From contig CM034309.1 of the NCBI GenBank assembly GCA_019925795.1, positions 17,602,729 to 17,666,728 on the forward strand: a stretch of 64,000 nt of DNA. Reading direction: 5' to 3'. Both the position numbers and the translations under genes were made by a program. This stretch comes from Dendrobium chrysotoxum (lineage: Eukaryota; Streptophyta; Magnoliopsida; Asparagales; Orchidaceae). The notes under the pieces are model-generated. The model was not told where the DNA came from. It did not search any database and worked only from the letters and a program-made list of their open reading frames with translations. This document shows, piece by piece, positions 12,501 to 23,726 of this stretch. Position 1 is the stretch's first letter; each line of letters begins with the position of its first letter.

Positions 12501-12508
12501 CTTATATA
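12501..12508 (-). promoter_or_regulatory. TATA box of the cupin gene
   Basis: The minus strand reads TATATAAG, about 155 bp upstream of the start codon. Between them lies a CT-rich leader (minus strand of 12360-12396, CTCCTCCTCC-type), common in plant 5' untranslated regions. A start of transcription near 12470 is inferred. Confidence 0.55.
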
Positions 12509-13097
12509 GATACTCTAAAGAGTTATATGGTTTGGAAGGTGAGATGGCTAAGCGCTTAAATAGCAACAGAATATGCAGTGGATAAAGTATCCGGAATTAT
12601 TATTTCTCAACTGTGCAATTACTGATTATATATACGCATATAGGATTTCTATTTTGCGTAATAAGTTGCACGTCTAATGCAAAATTCAAAAAATCTGTTA
12701 TTGCTGGTTTGATTGATTCAAATCTTCGTTTTAAATAAACTTGACTGAGTCTTCTGATAAGAATGAGAGGGATAGAGTGAGCTTGTTGCATCATCTTGTT
12801 AGTCTCATTTGAGTATTTGGCTCGTTAGAGCTCGAACGAAATAAAAGCCAATTTTGAACAAATGAAAATAAATAAATAATAATAAGCCAAACATAAAAGA
12901 GTCATTCAACTTATCTGCTAAAAGACTAATACAAACACACACAGATATATATAAATGTTCAACATCATCTTGTTTACTTAATGAACAATTCAAACTTGAG
13001 CTATTCACAAACAAAGAGCTTTTTCTATATCATTGTTGGTGGACTATTTAGAATTTTTGTTGATGATGCTTTATCACACCCTGGAAGATGATGCTCC
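12509..13097. other. Upstream region of the cupin gene, no other feature seen
   Basis: AT-rich DNA between the cupin promoter and the LTR edge at 13098. Short frames at 12600-12794 and 12805-13014 show no recognisable protein. Confidence 0.4.
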
Positions 13098-15513
13098 TGT
13101 CATGACCCAAAACAACATAACTCATGTGCCAAATGGGTTATATCGAGTTGGATGCATGACAAATAACACCTAAGATTTAATTGAAAGGAAGTCTTTTATC
13201 TTCCTTTGTTTTCATATATACTAATAACATTCATAATATATAACCATAAATATCATTAAAATCATGGTATATCCATCACTATCTATCATCATATAATATC
13301 ACCATGATTGCAGAAATGACAAATGACAAAAGACATACCTATAAATGTAAATCTTTCACTTTTATCTCAACTTATTCCTTTTCCATTCCATGTCTTGAAA
13401 TTTACGCATGTAGATAAAGCAGGAATGATCACCAACCGCTTGATAGATTATCCAAAACGTACTTAAATTTTAATATATTAAAAAGATAGTAAATAAACAA
13501 TATATTTTATTACCATTATAGAAATAGTATAACTTGTTGCAATTATAGAGCTATAATAATTATGCTCATATTAATAATACAAATACATTGTCTAAACATG
13601 TCAATTATTCTATTATATTAAGCCCAATGTTAACATAGAAATTTAATAAAAATATATGTTAGATTGAAATATAATGATAACTAAAATATAACACATCACA
13701 CCAATTTCCCCTCAAACTCTTATACCTCTCAAGTATTTCATATATTCATTATCAAGTCCTTATAACTCCCAAATACTTCACATGTAGAGTATCAGGCCCT
13801 TATACCTTCTAGGTACTTCAGATGTATAGTATCAAGCTACCCTCATGTCTCCCAAGCACTTTATATGTATAGTGTCATACCCTTATACATTCCAATAATT
13901 ATGTACATATAATTCATAATAACTAGTAAATTACATAATAGTTCTTGCACAAATGCTTTATAAAACATCAATACTATTGAATTAGCATTTAATTGATTGG
14001 GAGTTATGGCTCAACAAAATCTATACACAACAATATATGGTTATAGACCATAATAAAATAAAGTAGAACTTACCATAACTGAACAAAAATTAAAAAAAAA
14101 ATGCTTATACTAATTCTAACATATCAGAACCTGGGACCACAACTACTCAATCGACTCTTCCCCTTACTCTGACTCGAAATAGAATGCAGAATAGGTTTGA
14201 GCCAACACAGTTTAACAAGTCACACCACTAATCTAAATTTTTAATAATTAATCTATTATACATTTAACTAAATTGTAAAAGAAGTTAATAGTAATTCACT
14301 ATACTAGGCAGAATAATGCTTGCATGTATCAAAAATTTAAATAATAATTTGGGAAAAGTAAAAAATAAGTACCCTACATACGAAAGCAGAAAATAATATA
14401 TTTTTCTCAATCTCTTATACCTCCCATTGAAAAAATATATTTGAATTGAGGCCCTTATGACTTCTTTTAATATCATATATGAAACCAAACCATTATGACT
14501 CCTACTGCTTAGCACATATCAAATATTTAAAAATTTAGACCCTTATGACTCTCTGTGCCTTCAGCACAATAGATCTTCCTCCAACATCAGATCTCCTCAG
14601 AATCACACAGTTCAAGTAAATCTGCGCATATATCATTTCATTGCAGTAGAAAATATAAATAAACTAATTTTATAAATTCACATAAAGCTTTACTAGTATG
14701 AAACATATTCATTTATTGAGCAAAATTTTATAGTTTTAGAGTTTCACCATATTACCATAGATTATTCATAATACTATTTTGAAGCTTTAATTCTACCACA
14801 ATATTATTTTTGGGGATGAAAATTATTTTTTAATTGGATAAAAAATGACACACTTTTTATTTATCTTGCATAAATTTTCCAAAAAAAATATAAATATGAA
14901 GAATAGTTGTATCTACAACATACAAAAAGTAACACGGTGAAAGTTTACTTGGTATAAAGTTATCTAAATTTCTAAGATATAAATTAATAATTTAAATTAG
15001 AAAAATCCTAAATCTGCATTCTTGAAAATGAAGATTGGCATAATGTAGCCTACCTTGATCCAAATAACTTTCAAAATAATTCGATAATAGAAAATGGATT
15101 TTAGTCGCCAAAACTCTACTTTCTCTCTTTCTAAATGACTTCTTAAGCGGGGTTAATTAAAATAAAAAAGAACTGGATTTTAATATTTTTATGAAAGTTT
15201 AACTGCGCACTACGAAGCTCCAAGCAGTAGTGCCTCCGTGCAAGCCCAAATCAAAATAAAATGAATCAAATTTAAGAGCTCAATGCCACCGCATCGCCAC
15301 CACAATGTCATGGCACTCCCAATGACAAAATTCTAGATTTTCCATTCATGTATAGAGACCCTCGGGACCTACTTAAAAAAAATTTAGATAGTCATATGCA
15401 TTATGCACTCACAAATACATGTAAGAGGTGTAAATGCATAAATTTCAATGAGTTACCCTTACCAAATGAGGTCATAACAAATATAATTGTGTACTGCTTC
15501 ACTGGATATTACA
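13098..15513 (-). mobile_element. 3' LTR of gypsy element G1 (family 1, copy C)
   Basis: On the minus strand this starts at 15513 with TGTAATATCC and ends at 13098 with GGTCATGACA, so it has TG...CA ends. It aligns with copies A, B and D in inverse orientation; for example 'acatacaaaaagtaacac' near 14925 is the reverse of the word near 2400. A purine-rich tract and gypsy integrase lie on its 5' side, which makes it the 3' LTR. It is longer (2.4 kb) than the others, partly because of an internal tandem repeat of about 43 bp at 13718-13890. Confidence 0.75.
13718..13890 (-). repeat. Tandem repeat of about 43 bp inside LTR C
   Basis: Four imperfect units, each containing 'cccttata', 'ctcccaa' or 'cttctagg', 'tacttca' and 'tatagtatca'. 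On the minus strand each is a version of the 'gtataagggc' motif that recurs across this LTR family. Confidence 0.6.
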
Positions 15514-15535
15514 ATCCTCCCCTCCTCAAAAAATT
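15514..15535 (-). other. Polypurine tract of G1
   Basis: On the minus strand 'ttttttgaggaggggaggat' directly precedes the LTR start. This is the usual position and composition of the plus-strand primer of gypsy elements. Confidence 0.75.
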
Positions 15536-16527
15536 TCATCCTCAATATTTAAAACTCATATTACAAAAATAAATCAATGTACAATTGTCTCATTTGAGAT
15601 TCCTTCTCCCATGTTACTTCTCTTTTTGTCATGTGCCTCCACTAGACCTTGACCATATGAAGTTGTTTATTCCTTAATCCTTTAACATCATATGCCTGAA
15701 TGCTTTAACATCATATGCCTGAATCATTTATGGCTCCTCTCTATAGCATAGATTCAAACATACCTTAACCTCTTCAGCAGATACTTGATTCTTAGAATCA
15801 AATACCCATTTTCTTAGAGTTGACATGTGAAATACACTATGAATACCAGACCCATGCTCTAGCAACTATAACTTGTAGGAAGACTTTCTAATCCTTTCAA
15901 TTATTTCAAATGGTTTGACATACCTTGGACTCATCTCTCCTTCCTTTCTAAACCTGCATATTCCTTTCATCTATCTGATATTTATATATACAAAATCTCT
16001 AACTTGGAACTCCACAACTTGCTGTTTTATCTCATAATATTGTGTCTGCCTATCCTGCATCACTTCTAATCTATCTATGTAGCATCATCAACTAAGGCTG
16101 ATCCAATCAAACACCTTTCACCCACTTTTATCCAAGAGAGTGGGGTTCTACACTTACTACCGTACAAAGCTTCATAAGGTATCATACCCATACTTAACTA
16201 AAAAATTATTATTTTAGGTGAATTTGATCAGAGGTATATAATCCTCCCAACTTTCACAAAAATTTAAAACACATAATCTCAAAAGATCTTTTAATACCTA
16301 AATAGTCCTTTCAAAATGCTTGTCAGTCTACAAATGAAAAGTCATTCTAAAATGAAATTAGTGCCCCGATCTTACTAAATATCGGTCCATAGTTTAAAGG
16401 TAAAATTTTCATTTCTATCAGAAACCATCACCCTCGGTACTCCATATAGTCATACAATCTTTTGTACATACATGTGTTTATCTATCCATTGAATCAGCCT
16501 ATCCGATTAGAATAAAATGTGGAGACT
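15536..16527 (-). pseudogene. Integrase C-terminal part of G1 (Ty3/gypsy), decayed
   Basis: Translating the minus strand gives, with several stops and shifts, integrase-core words (a degraded tail of the LTKSAHF region and the YIPLIKFT region that matches LPLVEFAYNN), then MIPYEALYG, then the region after the core with SPRYVKPFEI and HSVFHMSTLRKWV, typical of Tekay/Del-like gypsy integrases. The start is cut at 16527 where LTR D begins, so most catalytic residues are absent. The missing upstream domains of the same element (RNase H, RT, protease) are probably those at 25110-26665, separated by later insertions. Not functional. Confidence 0.85.
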
Positions 16528-18232
16528 ATAACACCCACAAAAATAGTACACCATTTTAATTATCTTGACTTAGTTTTTGAAGAAGTAACTCACTAAATTT
16601 CTATAAAGTAAACCCCTTAGCATGTGTTTGGAAATGTTCTGTATGCATGTAAATGTCAAAATTTATTCTAGAGCGGGTCTCAGGGGTCTGTGTGTATGAT
16701 TTAAAATCTAAAATTTTCCCCTAAGACATTGTGGCGTCAGGATTGGTGGCACTATGTCTTTGAGCTCTGTATCATTTTTCCAAATTAATTCAAGTACTAC
16801 AACACTGGTGGTGGCATTGCAGTGTTGTGCTCTTCTAGAGGGAATACATTGGTGTGCAAGATCGAGTGCCATGGCTCTAGGTAAATTTTGTTAATAAAAT
16901 CTAATTCCACTATTCTAAATCCATTTTCTTATTTTGAGGTATCCAACTAAATAGAGAGAAGGACAGTTCTAAAATTTTCTCGGATTGAGCTAGGTCATAT
17001 TCTGACTATCTTAATTTTAAAAAATATAAAAGGTTTGGGGTTTTATTGATTTAAATTATACTTTCTAAGGGAAAATTGGGATAACTATGTACTTGGATAA
17101 CTTTCTTCATGTAATTTTTTGTATGTTGTAGAAATGATATTTCTGGATATTTAGGAATTTTTCTGAAAAACTTTTGTTGGATAGTTCAAAAAGTGTGTTA
17201 TTTTACTTATTTAGAAAATAATTCTAATCTCAAAAAAGAATGTTCTAGTACACTTAAAGTTTTAAAATAATATTCTGAATAATTCTCAATAATTTTGTGA
17301 GTTTTTGAAATGTTGAATTTCTACTCAATTGTTGAAATAGTAAGCTACTATTATAACACACTATAAGTTTTTGCAAGTTATTTTATTTACTTTCTTGTAC
17401 TAAATTATAATGATATATGTGATCATCTGCTTATATTGTATGAACCTAAGGAGAAAAAATGTGTATAGGAAGTTCTATTATGGTATTAAATGCATAGGGA
17501 GTCATCAGGGCCTTAATTCTTAAATATCTGATATGTGCTAGGTATTGAGAGTCATAAGTGTCTATTTTTTAATATGACATTATAGGGAGTCATAAGGGCC
17601 TAAATTTTGATATTTATTTCTAAAGGGATGTATAAGGGCCAAAGGGAATTCTATTACTTTTTGCTCTAATATTTGAAGTGCTTATTTATTTACTTTTAGT
17701 ACACAATATATTTTATTATAATTAGTTTCATACTCAATACAATAGATTTCTTTTGAATTGCTTTTAAATTTAGTTAAACTCTTAATGAATAAATTACTAA
17801 AAATTCATATTGGTGGATCTAACCTATTGAGGTCTATTGGGTCACACCTATTCTACTTTTTATTTTTAAGTTTAGGAAAGGGAAAGTGTCCATTGAGTAG
17901 CTTAGTTCAAGATCAGGTATGTGTGAGTCTAATTAAATGTTTCCTTGATTTTGTATAGTTATACTATTTATTTTATTTCTCTATTCTGGGTCTATGTAGC
18001 AATGCATTGTAATATAAATGTTGTATATATATATTTTGATAAAATGAATGAAATTTTGTAGATGAGTTTATTTTATTCTATTTAATGAAGTTAATTAGAA
18101 GCGTTGTTGTTGTAAATAAATAAATAGAGGATATCTGAGTAGGCCCCAAAACATAGATCATGGGCTGGCATGCCCCAATTCAATATGGTATGAACTGCCT
18201 ATCTATGGGTCATATTAGGTGGAGTTGTGATA
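16528..18232 (+). mobile_element. 5' LTR of gypsy element D (family 1)
   Basis: About 1.7 kb starting TATAACACCC and ending 'ggagttgtgata', aligned with copies A and B. It sits in the integrase of G1, so D inserted into G1. It carries the LTR-family motif 'agtcataagggcc' repeatedly at about 17500-17640. Ends are degraded from TG...CA. Confidence 0.75.
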
Positions 18233-18241
18233 GTCCCTCTT

Positions 18242-18253
18242 TAGTATCAAAAT
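18242..18253 (+). other. Primer binding site of D, degraded
   Basis: TAGTATCAAAAT lies 10 bp after the LTR end. The initiator tRNA-Met site would be TGGTATCAGAGC; 8 of 12 positions agree. Confidence 0.6.
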
Positions 18254-18389
18254 AAAGGTTTAGGGGGGACTAATTGTAAAATAGAGCTATAAAAATTAAT
18301 CTATGATGGAGTGAGCTAGTTATAGGTAATGTTTAGGTATTTAGTTTTATTTATTTTCACATGTTTATCTTTTTAGTTTATGTTCTATA

Positions 18390-19565
18390 TGGATATTTAA
18401 TGGATCTTTTAGATACTGATATGATACATGAGAAGAGTGCCAATCAAGAAGCATCAGTACAGAGTACTACTCTTGTTATCTAATTCTATTTCATAATTTG
18501 CCAGTCTAGTAGCCCAATTGTTGGGAGAGACCCAAAGTAGGATTTCCTCTATCAAACTTGATGATGTTGATAGGCACTTATAAATATTTTGGAGTTTGAA
18601 ACTTTAAGATTTGGGGGCTCTATTGATCTTAGAGTAGCAGAAGATTGGTTAATGAGGTTAAAAAAGACCTTCAATGGAATTTAGTGCCCTCCTACAATAA
18701 AGGTATCGTTAGTTATTTTTTATTATATGAGAAGGCCAAGCATTGGTGGTTAGGCAAACAGACGGAGAATTTTAGCGGACACTAAACTCTCTAATTCAGA
18801 GGAGTTCATAAATGTTTTATGGTTGTGTTTTGTACACCCTTTTACATGGAAGTAGATATAGGAGACCTTTCTGAGGCTTGTTTAGGGGAGCAGTAAAATC
18901 ATATAATATGAGGAAGAGTTTATTGCCTTAGCTAAGTATACTCAGGAAAAGTGTTATTTTTTATTATATGAGAAGGCCAAGCATTGGTGGTTAGGCAAAC
19001 AGAAGGAGAATTTTTAGCGGACACTAAACTCTCTAATTCAGAGGAGTTCATAAATGTTTTATGGTTGTGTTTTGTACACCCTTTTACATGGAAGTAGATA
19101 TAGGAGACCTTTCTGAGGCTTGTTTAGGGGAGCAGTAAAATTAATTAGCACTTCTGAGGAAAAGTGTTATAGATTTCTAAGAGGGCTCCGAGATATTTTG
19201 AGGTAGTCATTGGTTCCATTTTAAATTACTAATTTTCTAAGTTATTGGAGAGAGAGCCCATCAAATCAAAAATAACCTGTTGGCTACTCAACAGTGATGG
19301 GCAGCTATTAGGAAGAGATTTTGCAATGAGGCATCTTGTAGGAGATTTTCTAGAAAGAGGAGCAAGATCAGACCTGTAGATTCCAAGAGAGGTGGATTCT
19401 CTGTGTCAATTTTCAGGTGGTAGTAATATAGAAAGTTTTGGTGATGTTGTTAGTGGAGAACTTGTGTGCCTAAGTTATGGTAAGAGATATTTTGGTTAGT
19501 GTTACATGATGATGAGACAATGCTTTTGGTGTTATCGGACTGGACATAAGGTAGTTGAGTGTCTA
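18390..19565 (+). pseudogene. Gag of gypsy element D, decayed
   Basis: Broken frames contain a retrotransposon gag core: words around 'EDWLMRLKK' and LYEKAKHWWLG, the latter matching the A-x-x-WW signature of plant gypsy gag. At 19521-19562 a zinc knuckle CFWCYRTGHKVVEC keeps the CX2CX4HX4C spacing exactly. Many stops and a 241-bp partial tandem duplication make it non-functional. The protease of the same element follows. Confidence 0.85.
18712..19141 (+). repeat. Tandem duplication inside gag D
   Basis: 18712-18952 and 18953-19141 are near-identical (offset 241 bp), including the WWLG-coding segment and the same stop codons. The repeats meet at GTTAT, also present at the other end of the unit, which points to a microhomology-based event. 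The second copy replaces about 40 bp near its end with other sequence. Confidence 0.9.
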
Positions 19566-19833
19566 CAAGAAGGACTTGACTGATGTTCTGAGTCTAGGTC
19601 TGAGAGCTTTGTTAGACTAATGGGGAGACAAAGGATAGTTCCAGCTCATGTGTTTTCTAAGGGATCATCTAGCAAAGGTAATAGTTCTATATCTATGGTA
19701 GGTTCTATATTAGGAGAACATTTAGGAGTGGTCAAAGAGAGCCTTTTAGTCCTATTTCTCCCACTCCAATTCAGACACATGTATATAGTTTGACTCGCCA
19801 TGAGTATAGAGATGCTCCATATGTGTATATGGT

Positions 19834-20294
19834 ATGACCTATATTTTTGATATGTCATGTTGCATTTTATTTCATTTTGGAGCTAGTCACTCATTTATTT
19901 CTGAGTGGTATTTTGATTTACAACACTTGACTTTCATGTTATTTCCTTTTTCCCTATCTATTATTTTGCCAACTAGGGATGTTATGGTTACTAATAGATT
20001 GTGTTTCTATGATATTGAAATATCTAGCAAAAAGTGGAGATCTAGTTTGATTTTATTGCCTATCTTTGAGTTTGAAGTCATTTTGGGTATAGATGGGTTA
20101 AGTAGATATGAAGCTCTAATTAATTGTTTAAAAAAGAGAGTTATATTATTTTTGGGTGGGAGAGCTATTTATTCTGGGGAGTTATAGGAGTTATCTCATG
20201 TTTAATATCTGCTAAATAGGATGGTAAGTTATGAAGGGAGGGTTTCATTATATTTCTAGGATTTGTTCTAGATAGAAGTGTAAACACTGGATTC
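19834..20294 (+). pseudogene. Retropepsin-like protease of gypsy element D
   Basis: An open stretch of 117 codons shows the plant gypsy protease pattern: GASHSFIS near the start, then LILLPIFEFEVILGIDGL, matching the usual 'dFDVILGMDWL'. The catalytic Asp-Ser/Thr-Gly is lost: the positions before GASH read His-Phe-Gly. After 20187 the frame continues with stops through the 'LISA' region and breaks off at about 20294, where LINE sequence begins. No RT of D is found to the right, so a deletion or rearrangement removed it. Confidence 0.88.
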
Positions 20295-20296
20295 AT

Positions 20297-21255
20297 ATGT
20301 AAATCCTCCTTATTCTCTCTATATTTCTCCATCAAACCTCTTAATAAATGTATGGCTTCCATAGTAGACCTACCCGGCATGAATCCAAATTAATTTCAAG
20401 AAACATTAGTATCACACCGCAACCTATGCTCCATAACTCGTTCCCATAGTTTTAAACTATGACACATTAACTTAATTAATCTATAATTAGCACAATCTTA
20501 TGCATCACCTTTATTCTTAAAAATTGGGATTAACACACTCATTCTCCACTCATCTGGCATCTTTTTAGTCTTCAAAATAGTATTAAAAAGTTTAGTAAAC
20601 CAAGAAATTCCTTCATCTCTTAAGCATTTCCATGCCTCTATTGGAATATCATCAAGTCCAACAGCTTTTCCACCCTTCATTTTCTTTAAAGCCTCTCTAA
20701 CTTTAGTTTTACTAATACTTTAAAGCCTCTCTAACTTCAGTTTTACTAATACGCCGATAAAAACAGAAATCTTTATTTTCATTTACGGTGCTAAGGTCAC
20801 TACAGTCAATTTTATTTTCACATTCTTCATTAAAAAGTTTAGCAAAATATCTCATCCACCTTTGTTGAATATCATCTTCTAAAAAAGTACTTTCTGATCT
20901 TCAACTTTAATACACTTCACTTGAACTAAATCCTTACTACTCATATCTCTTTGTTTGGCTAACTTATACATATATCTTTCTCCCTCCTTAGTATCTAATC
21001 TATTATATAAATCACTAAAAGCTAAACTCTTTGCATCGCATATTAATTTCATAGATTTCGTACCTCTTTATATAATTTCCAATTATCAGAATTTTTATAA
21101 TTAAACCAATTTTTATAACAAATCTTCTTATTTTTAATCTTTTCTTGCACATTTAGATTCCACCACCAACTATTTTTATTATTAGGAGCTTTTCCCTTTG
21201 AAACTCCAAGCACATCTTTTGCAATATTCTTAATATCACTAGCCACTTTTCCCAC
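20297..21255 (-). pseudogene. RTE LINE reverse transcriptase, N-terminal part, broken
   Basis: Minus-strand frames 21255-21049, 20680-20498 and 20380 onward carry the connector and early RT motifs: WWWNLNVQEKIKNKK, IPIEAWKCL, MPDEWRMSVLIPIFKNKGD and MPGRSTMEAIHLLRGLMEK. Several frameshifts separate them and a 34-bp tandem duplication (20684-20751) disrupts the frame. The FADD catalytic box is absent. Confidence 0.9.
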
Positions 21256-21362
21256 ATAACATTAGCATCCTCATGCACAGATAAAATCTTAAGATCTAAA
21301 ATCTTACTCTCAAAAATATTTTTGTTAATATTCTTTAAATGCCCCCATCTACTCCTAGAAAA

Positions 21363-22322
21363 TCATTTTAGTTTATTTTTTATTTTCTTCCCTATTATCT
21401 TCAAGTCCAAAACTAATAAACGATGTTGGGTACATAAATTTTCACTCGGAATAACTTTACAATCTTTGTAATCTAAACGATCTAATTTTCTTATAAGAAA
21501 ATAATCAATCTGAGTTTTACTATATCCATTTTTATAAGTAATGAGATGCTCATTCCATTTCTTAAATAAGGTATTAGCAATTAAAAAATCATAAGCTAAA
21601 CAAAAATCTAGTATGGACTTACCACCTTCATTTATCGTTCCAAACCCATGGCCCCCATAAATGCTTTTAAAATCATCTACCTCTCTACCAACATGTCCAT
21701 TTAAATCTCCTCCAATAAAAACTCTTTCTTCAAGAGGTATCTTTTGTATTAATTCTTCTAAGCCATTCCAAAATTTTAATTTTAAATCCATATCCAAACC
21801 CACTTGAGGAGCATAAGCACTTATATTGTTAATCTTAGCATCAACAATAATCTTTAAAGCTATAATTCTATCTCCAATTTTATTAATATTTATAACATTA
21901 TCCTTCAAACTCTTATCTAAAATCACGCCTACATCATTTCTAGTACGACTCCTACCCGAATACCAAAGTTTAAATCCTGAACTATCAATCTCCTTAGCCT
22001 TCTCTCCAATCCATTTAATTTCCTGAATGCACAGAATATTTATCTTCCTATGAATCATAATATCTATTAATTCTATTAATTTTCCTGTAAGGGAACCTAT
22101 ATTCCAAGTTCCTATCCTAATTTTAGTTTCATGGACTAGCTTCTTTGCCCACATCCATCCTTGATGTGGGAACCCTTGCCTATTTAACACTGCACCTGGG
22201 CGACGGTGCAGCGGCCCTTGCACACTTGTCGTTGTATTCAGGCCATATAGCGCATCACTTCCAGGGGACGCCCTAGCATTAACACAATTTTTTAAAGGAT
22301 TCATGTCATTATTATTCGACAA
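21363..22322 (-). CDS. RTE LINE endonuclease domain, open frame of 319 codons
   Basis: Unbroken frame for an apurinic/apyrimidinic-type endonuclease that nicks target DNA for LINE insertion. Visible motifs in order: GTWNIGSLTGK (metal-site Asn), CIQEIKW (catalytic Glu), WYSGRSRTRNDVGVIL, ISAYAPQVG, GGDLNGHVG (Asp and Asn), KTQIDYFLIR, and SENLCTQHRLLVLD (catalytic His). This is the plant RTE pattern often labelled 'craniofacial development protein 2-like'. The frame ends at a stop soon after the domain, before the RT; in an intact element the polypeptide would continue. A start at 22322 precedes a leader of about 65 residues without a known domain. Confidence 0.93.
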   Translation of the reverse strand: MSNNNDMNPLKNCVNARASPGSDALYGLNTTTSVQGPLHRRPGAVLNRQGFPHQGWMWAKKLVHETKIRIGTWNIGSLTGKLIELIDIMIHRKINILCIQEIKWIGEKAKEIDSSGFKLWYSGRSRTRNDVGVILDKSLKDNVININKIGDRIIALKIIVDAKINNISAYAPQVGLDMDLKLKFWNGLEELIQKIPLEERVFIGGDLNGHVGREVDDFKSIYGGHGFGTINEGGKSILDFCLAYDFLIANTLFKKWNEHLITYKNGYSKTQIDYFLIRKLDRLDYKDCKVIPSENLCTQHRLLVLDLKIIGKKIKNKLK

Positions 22323-22399
22323 GTTTTATGCTGGCAGTCGACTACCTAACGCAACCCTTCACTTTTCTCATCCAGGACTTGGCATCTGGCAACGATAGT

Positions 22400-22923
22400 G
22401 TTTTTCAAATTTAGAGAAGGACAATAAAATTCTATGTTCTCTATCTAATAAATTTATTATTAAAGTCACTACTTTATGTGAATCAAAAGACTTGAATGCA
22501 TATTCTATTGATAATCTGCTTGTCTCACTCATTGCCTACGAGTCAAGTATGAGTCAAAGACTTTTGGATGCAGGTGACAAAAATGCTATACTACTAAAGG
22601 CAAAAGATAAAAATAAAAATGACTTAGGAGAAAATGAGAGTGAGGAGCTAGCGTTAACAACAAGAAAATTCAAACCCCTCCAAAAGCACAAGCAAAAGCA
22701 TGAACAAAAAATGGAGCAAAAGTAAAAATGGTAAATATGAAAAGTTTGCTTCTAACATTAACTGCTTTGGGTGTAGGAAACCTATACATCTGAAATATGA
22801 ATGCCCATATTTTAAGAAATGCCCTGTAAAAGAAAAGGGTGAGGATAAGCTAATTATAATAAGGGGAATTGAAAAGAAACAAAAAATCTCTTGGATAGAC
22901 TTAGCTTCTGACTCATCAGAATA
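22400..22923 (+). pseudogene. Copia (SIRE-like) gag fragment, copia-1
   Basis: Plus-strand frames starting in mid-gag show the copia pattern 'KVTTLCESKDLNAYSIDNL' then 'SEELALTTRKFKPL', and, after a frameshift near 22700-22725, a zinc knuckle CFGCRKPIHLKYEC at 22763-22804 with CX2CX4HX4C spacing. The N-terminal half is missing because LINE1 abuts it. No protease, integrase or RT follows; about 470 bp later the polypurine tract and LTR begin, so pol and ORF3 were deleted. Confidence 0.88.
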
Positions 22924-23392
22924 GGAGCAAGATAATGAGATAACAAACTAATGTTGAATGGTCAAGGATTCAATTGGTAATTCCGATGAGGTATAAAGTT
23001 TACTTCTCTGTTTGTGTGTGTTTTTCTCTATTTGTGTGTTTGTTTCTCTGTTTGTGTATTTGTTTATTTATTTTGTGTATTTGTTTATCTGATTTATGGT
23101 TTGTGAATTATTTTATGTATGATTGTATGTTCTAATTTCTTTCTATATGAAGTTCAATTTGAGGTGTTATATTTTATCTCCTTTTTTTATGATGTCAAAA
23201 GGGTGAGAAGGTATTTAGTTGCATTGATTGCATTTGTTATTTAGTTTCAATTTAAAAAATAATAATAAAAAAACAAACTTTAAAATAAAAAATATATTTT
23301 CCCCTATTTTTAATATAATTCTCTTAGTGATGGGGAGATTAGGAGAAAATATTTTTAATTTGTAAATTCAACCAATAATATTTGTCATTATC
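22924..23392 (+). other. Copia-1 3' non-coding region with an upstream polypurine-like tract
   Basis: T/GT-rich DNA without a gene. 'tttttatgatgtcaaaaggg' at 23184-23203 matches the same position in copia-2 (56467-56485, minus strand), where it also lies upstream of the true polypurine tract. A doubled polypurine-like signal is a familiar trait of SIRE-like copia elements. Confidence 0.6.
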
Positions 23393-23409
23393 AAAAAGGG
23401 GGAGATTAT
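23393..23409 (+). other. Polypurine tract of copia-1
   Basis: AAAAAGGGGGAGATT immediately precedes the LTR. The preceding word 'ttgtcattatc' matches 'ttgccatcatg' in copia-2. Confidence 0.85.
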
Positions 23410-23726
23410 TGCAACTTGGGCTCCCGAGTTTATAGTATTAATGGCAAATATTACTATTTGCATCTTTGTGTCTCCTAGTATTTGTACTGCATATTGGTTA
23501 TTGTGTGTACTAACATTTTAGGTACATCATGCACCCGTCAATGCAAATTCAGGGCTCAAGATTGGTTAGAATAGGTTATGCTAAAAGCAGTCTATAAAAT
23601 TCATTTATATATTTTTCAATTTCTTGAGTCAAGTCCTGTAAGAGTGTATGCTAGCCTAATGACCATGCACACAAACACTCAAGGGAGTGAGAGTGAGAAA
23701 AATTAGAAGAGAAATTTTCTAAACTA

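Larger units (their letters stand above)
20295..22398 (-). mobile_element. RTE-type LINE, 3'-truncated (LINE1)
   Basis: Minus-strand non-LTR retrotransposon with a 5' leader (words 'gatgccaagtcctggatgag' and 'gaagggttgcgttaggtagt' near 22320-22395), an apurinic-type endonuclease, a connecting region and the first part of RT. It stops just after the RT segment LHMN near 20297; the catalytic box and 3' end are missing. The second copy at 51393-53637 has the opposite loss. Losing the 3' end while keeping the 5' end is not what target-primed reverse transcription produces, so a later deletion is likely. Confidence 0.92.

Noticed and set aside
12352..12585. A plus-strand Glu-rich frame next to the cupin gene
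   Set aside because: It is antisense to the CT-rich leader and promoter of the cupin gene.
19834..20187. A functional aspartic protease gene
   Set aside because: The catalytic Asp-Ser/Thr-Gly is replaced by His-Phe-Gly and the frame is part of a decayed gypsy element.
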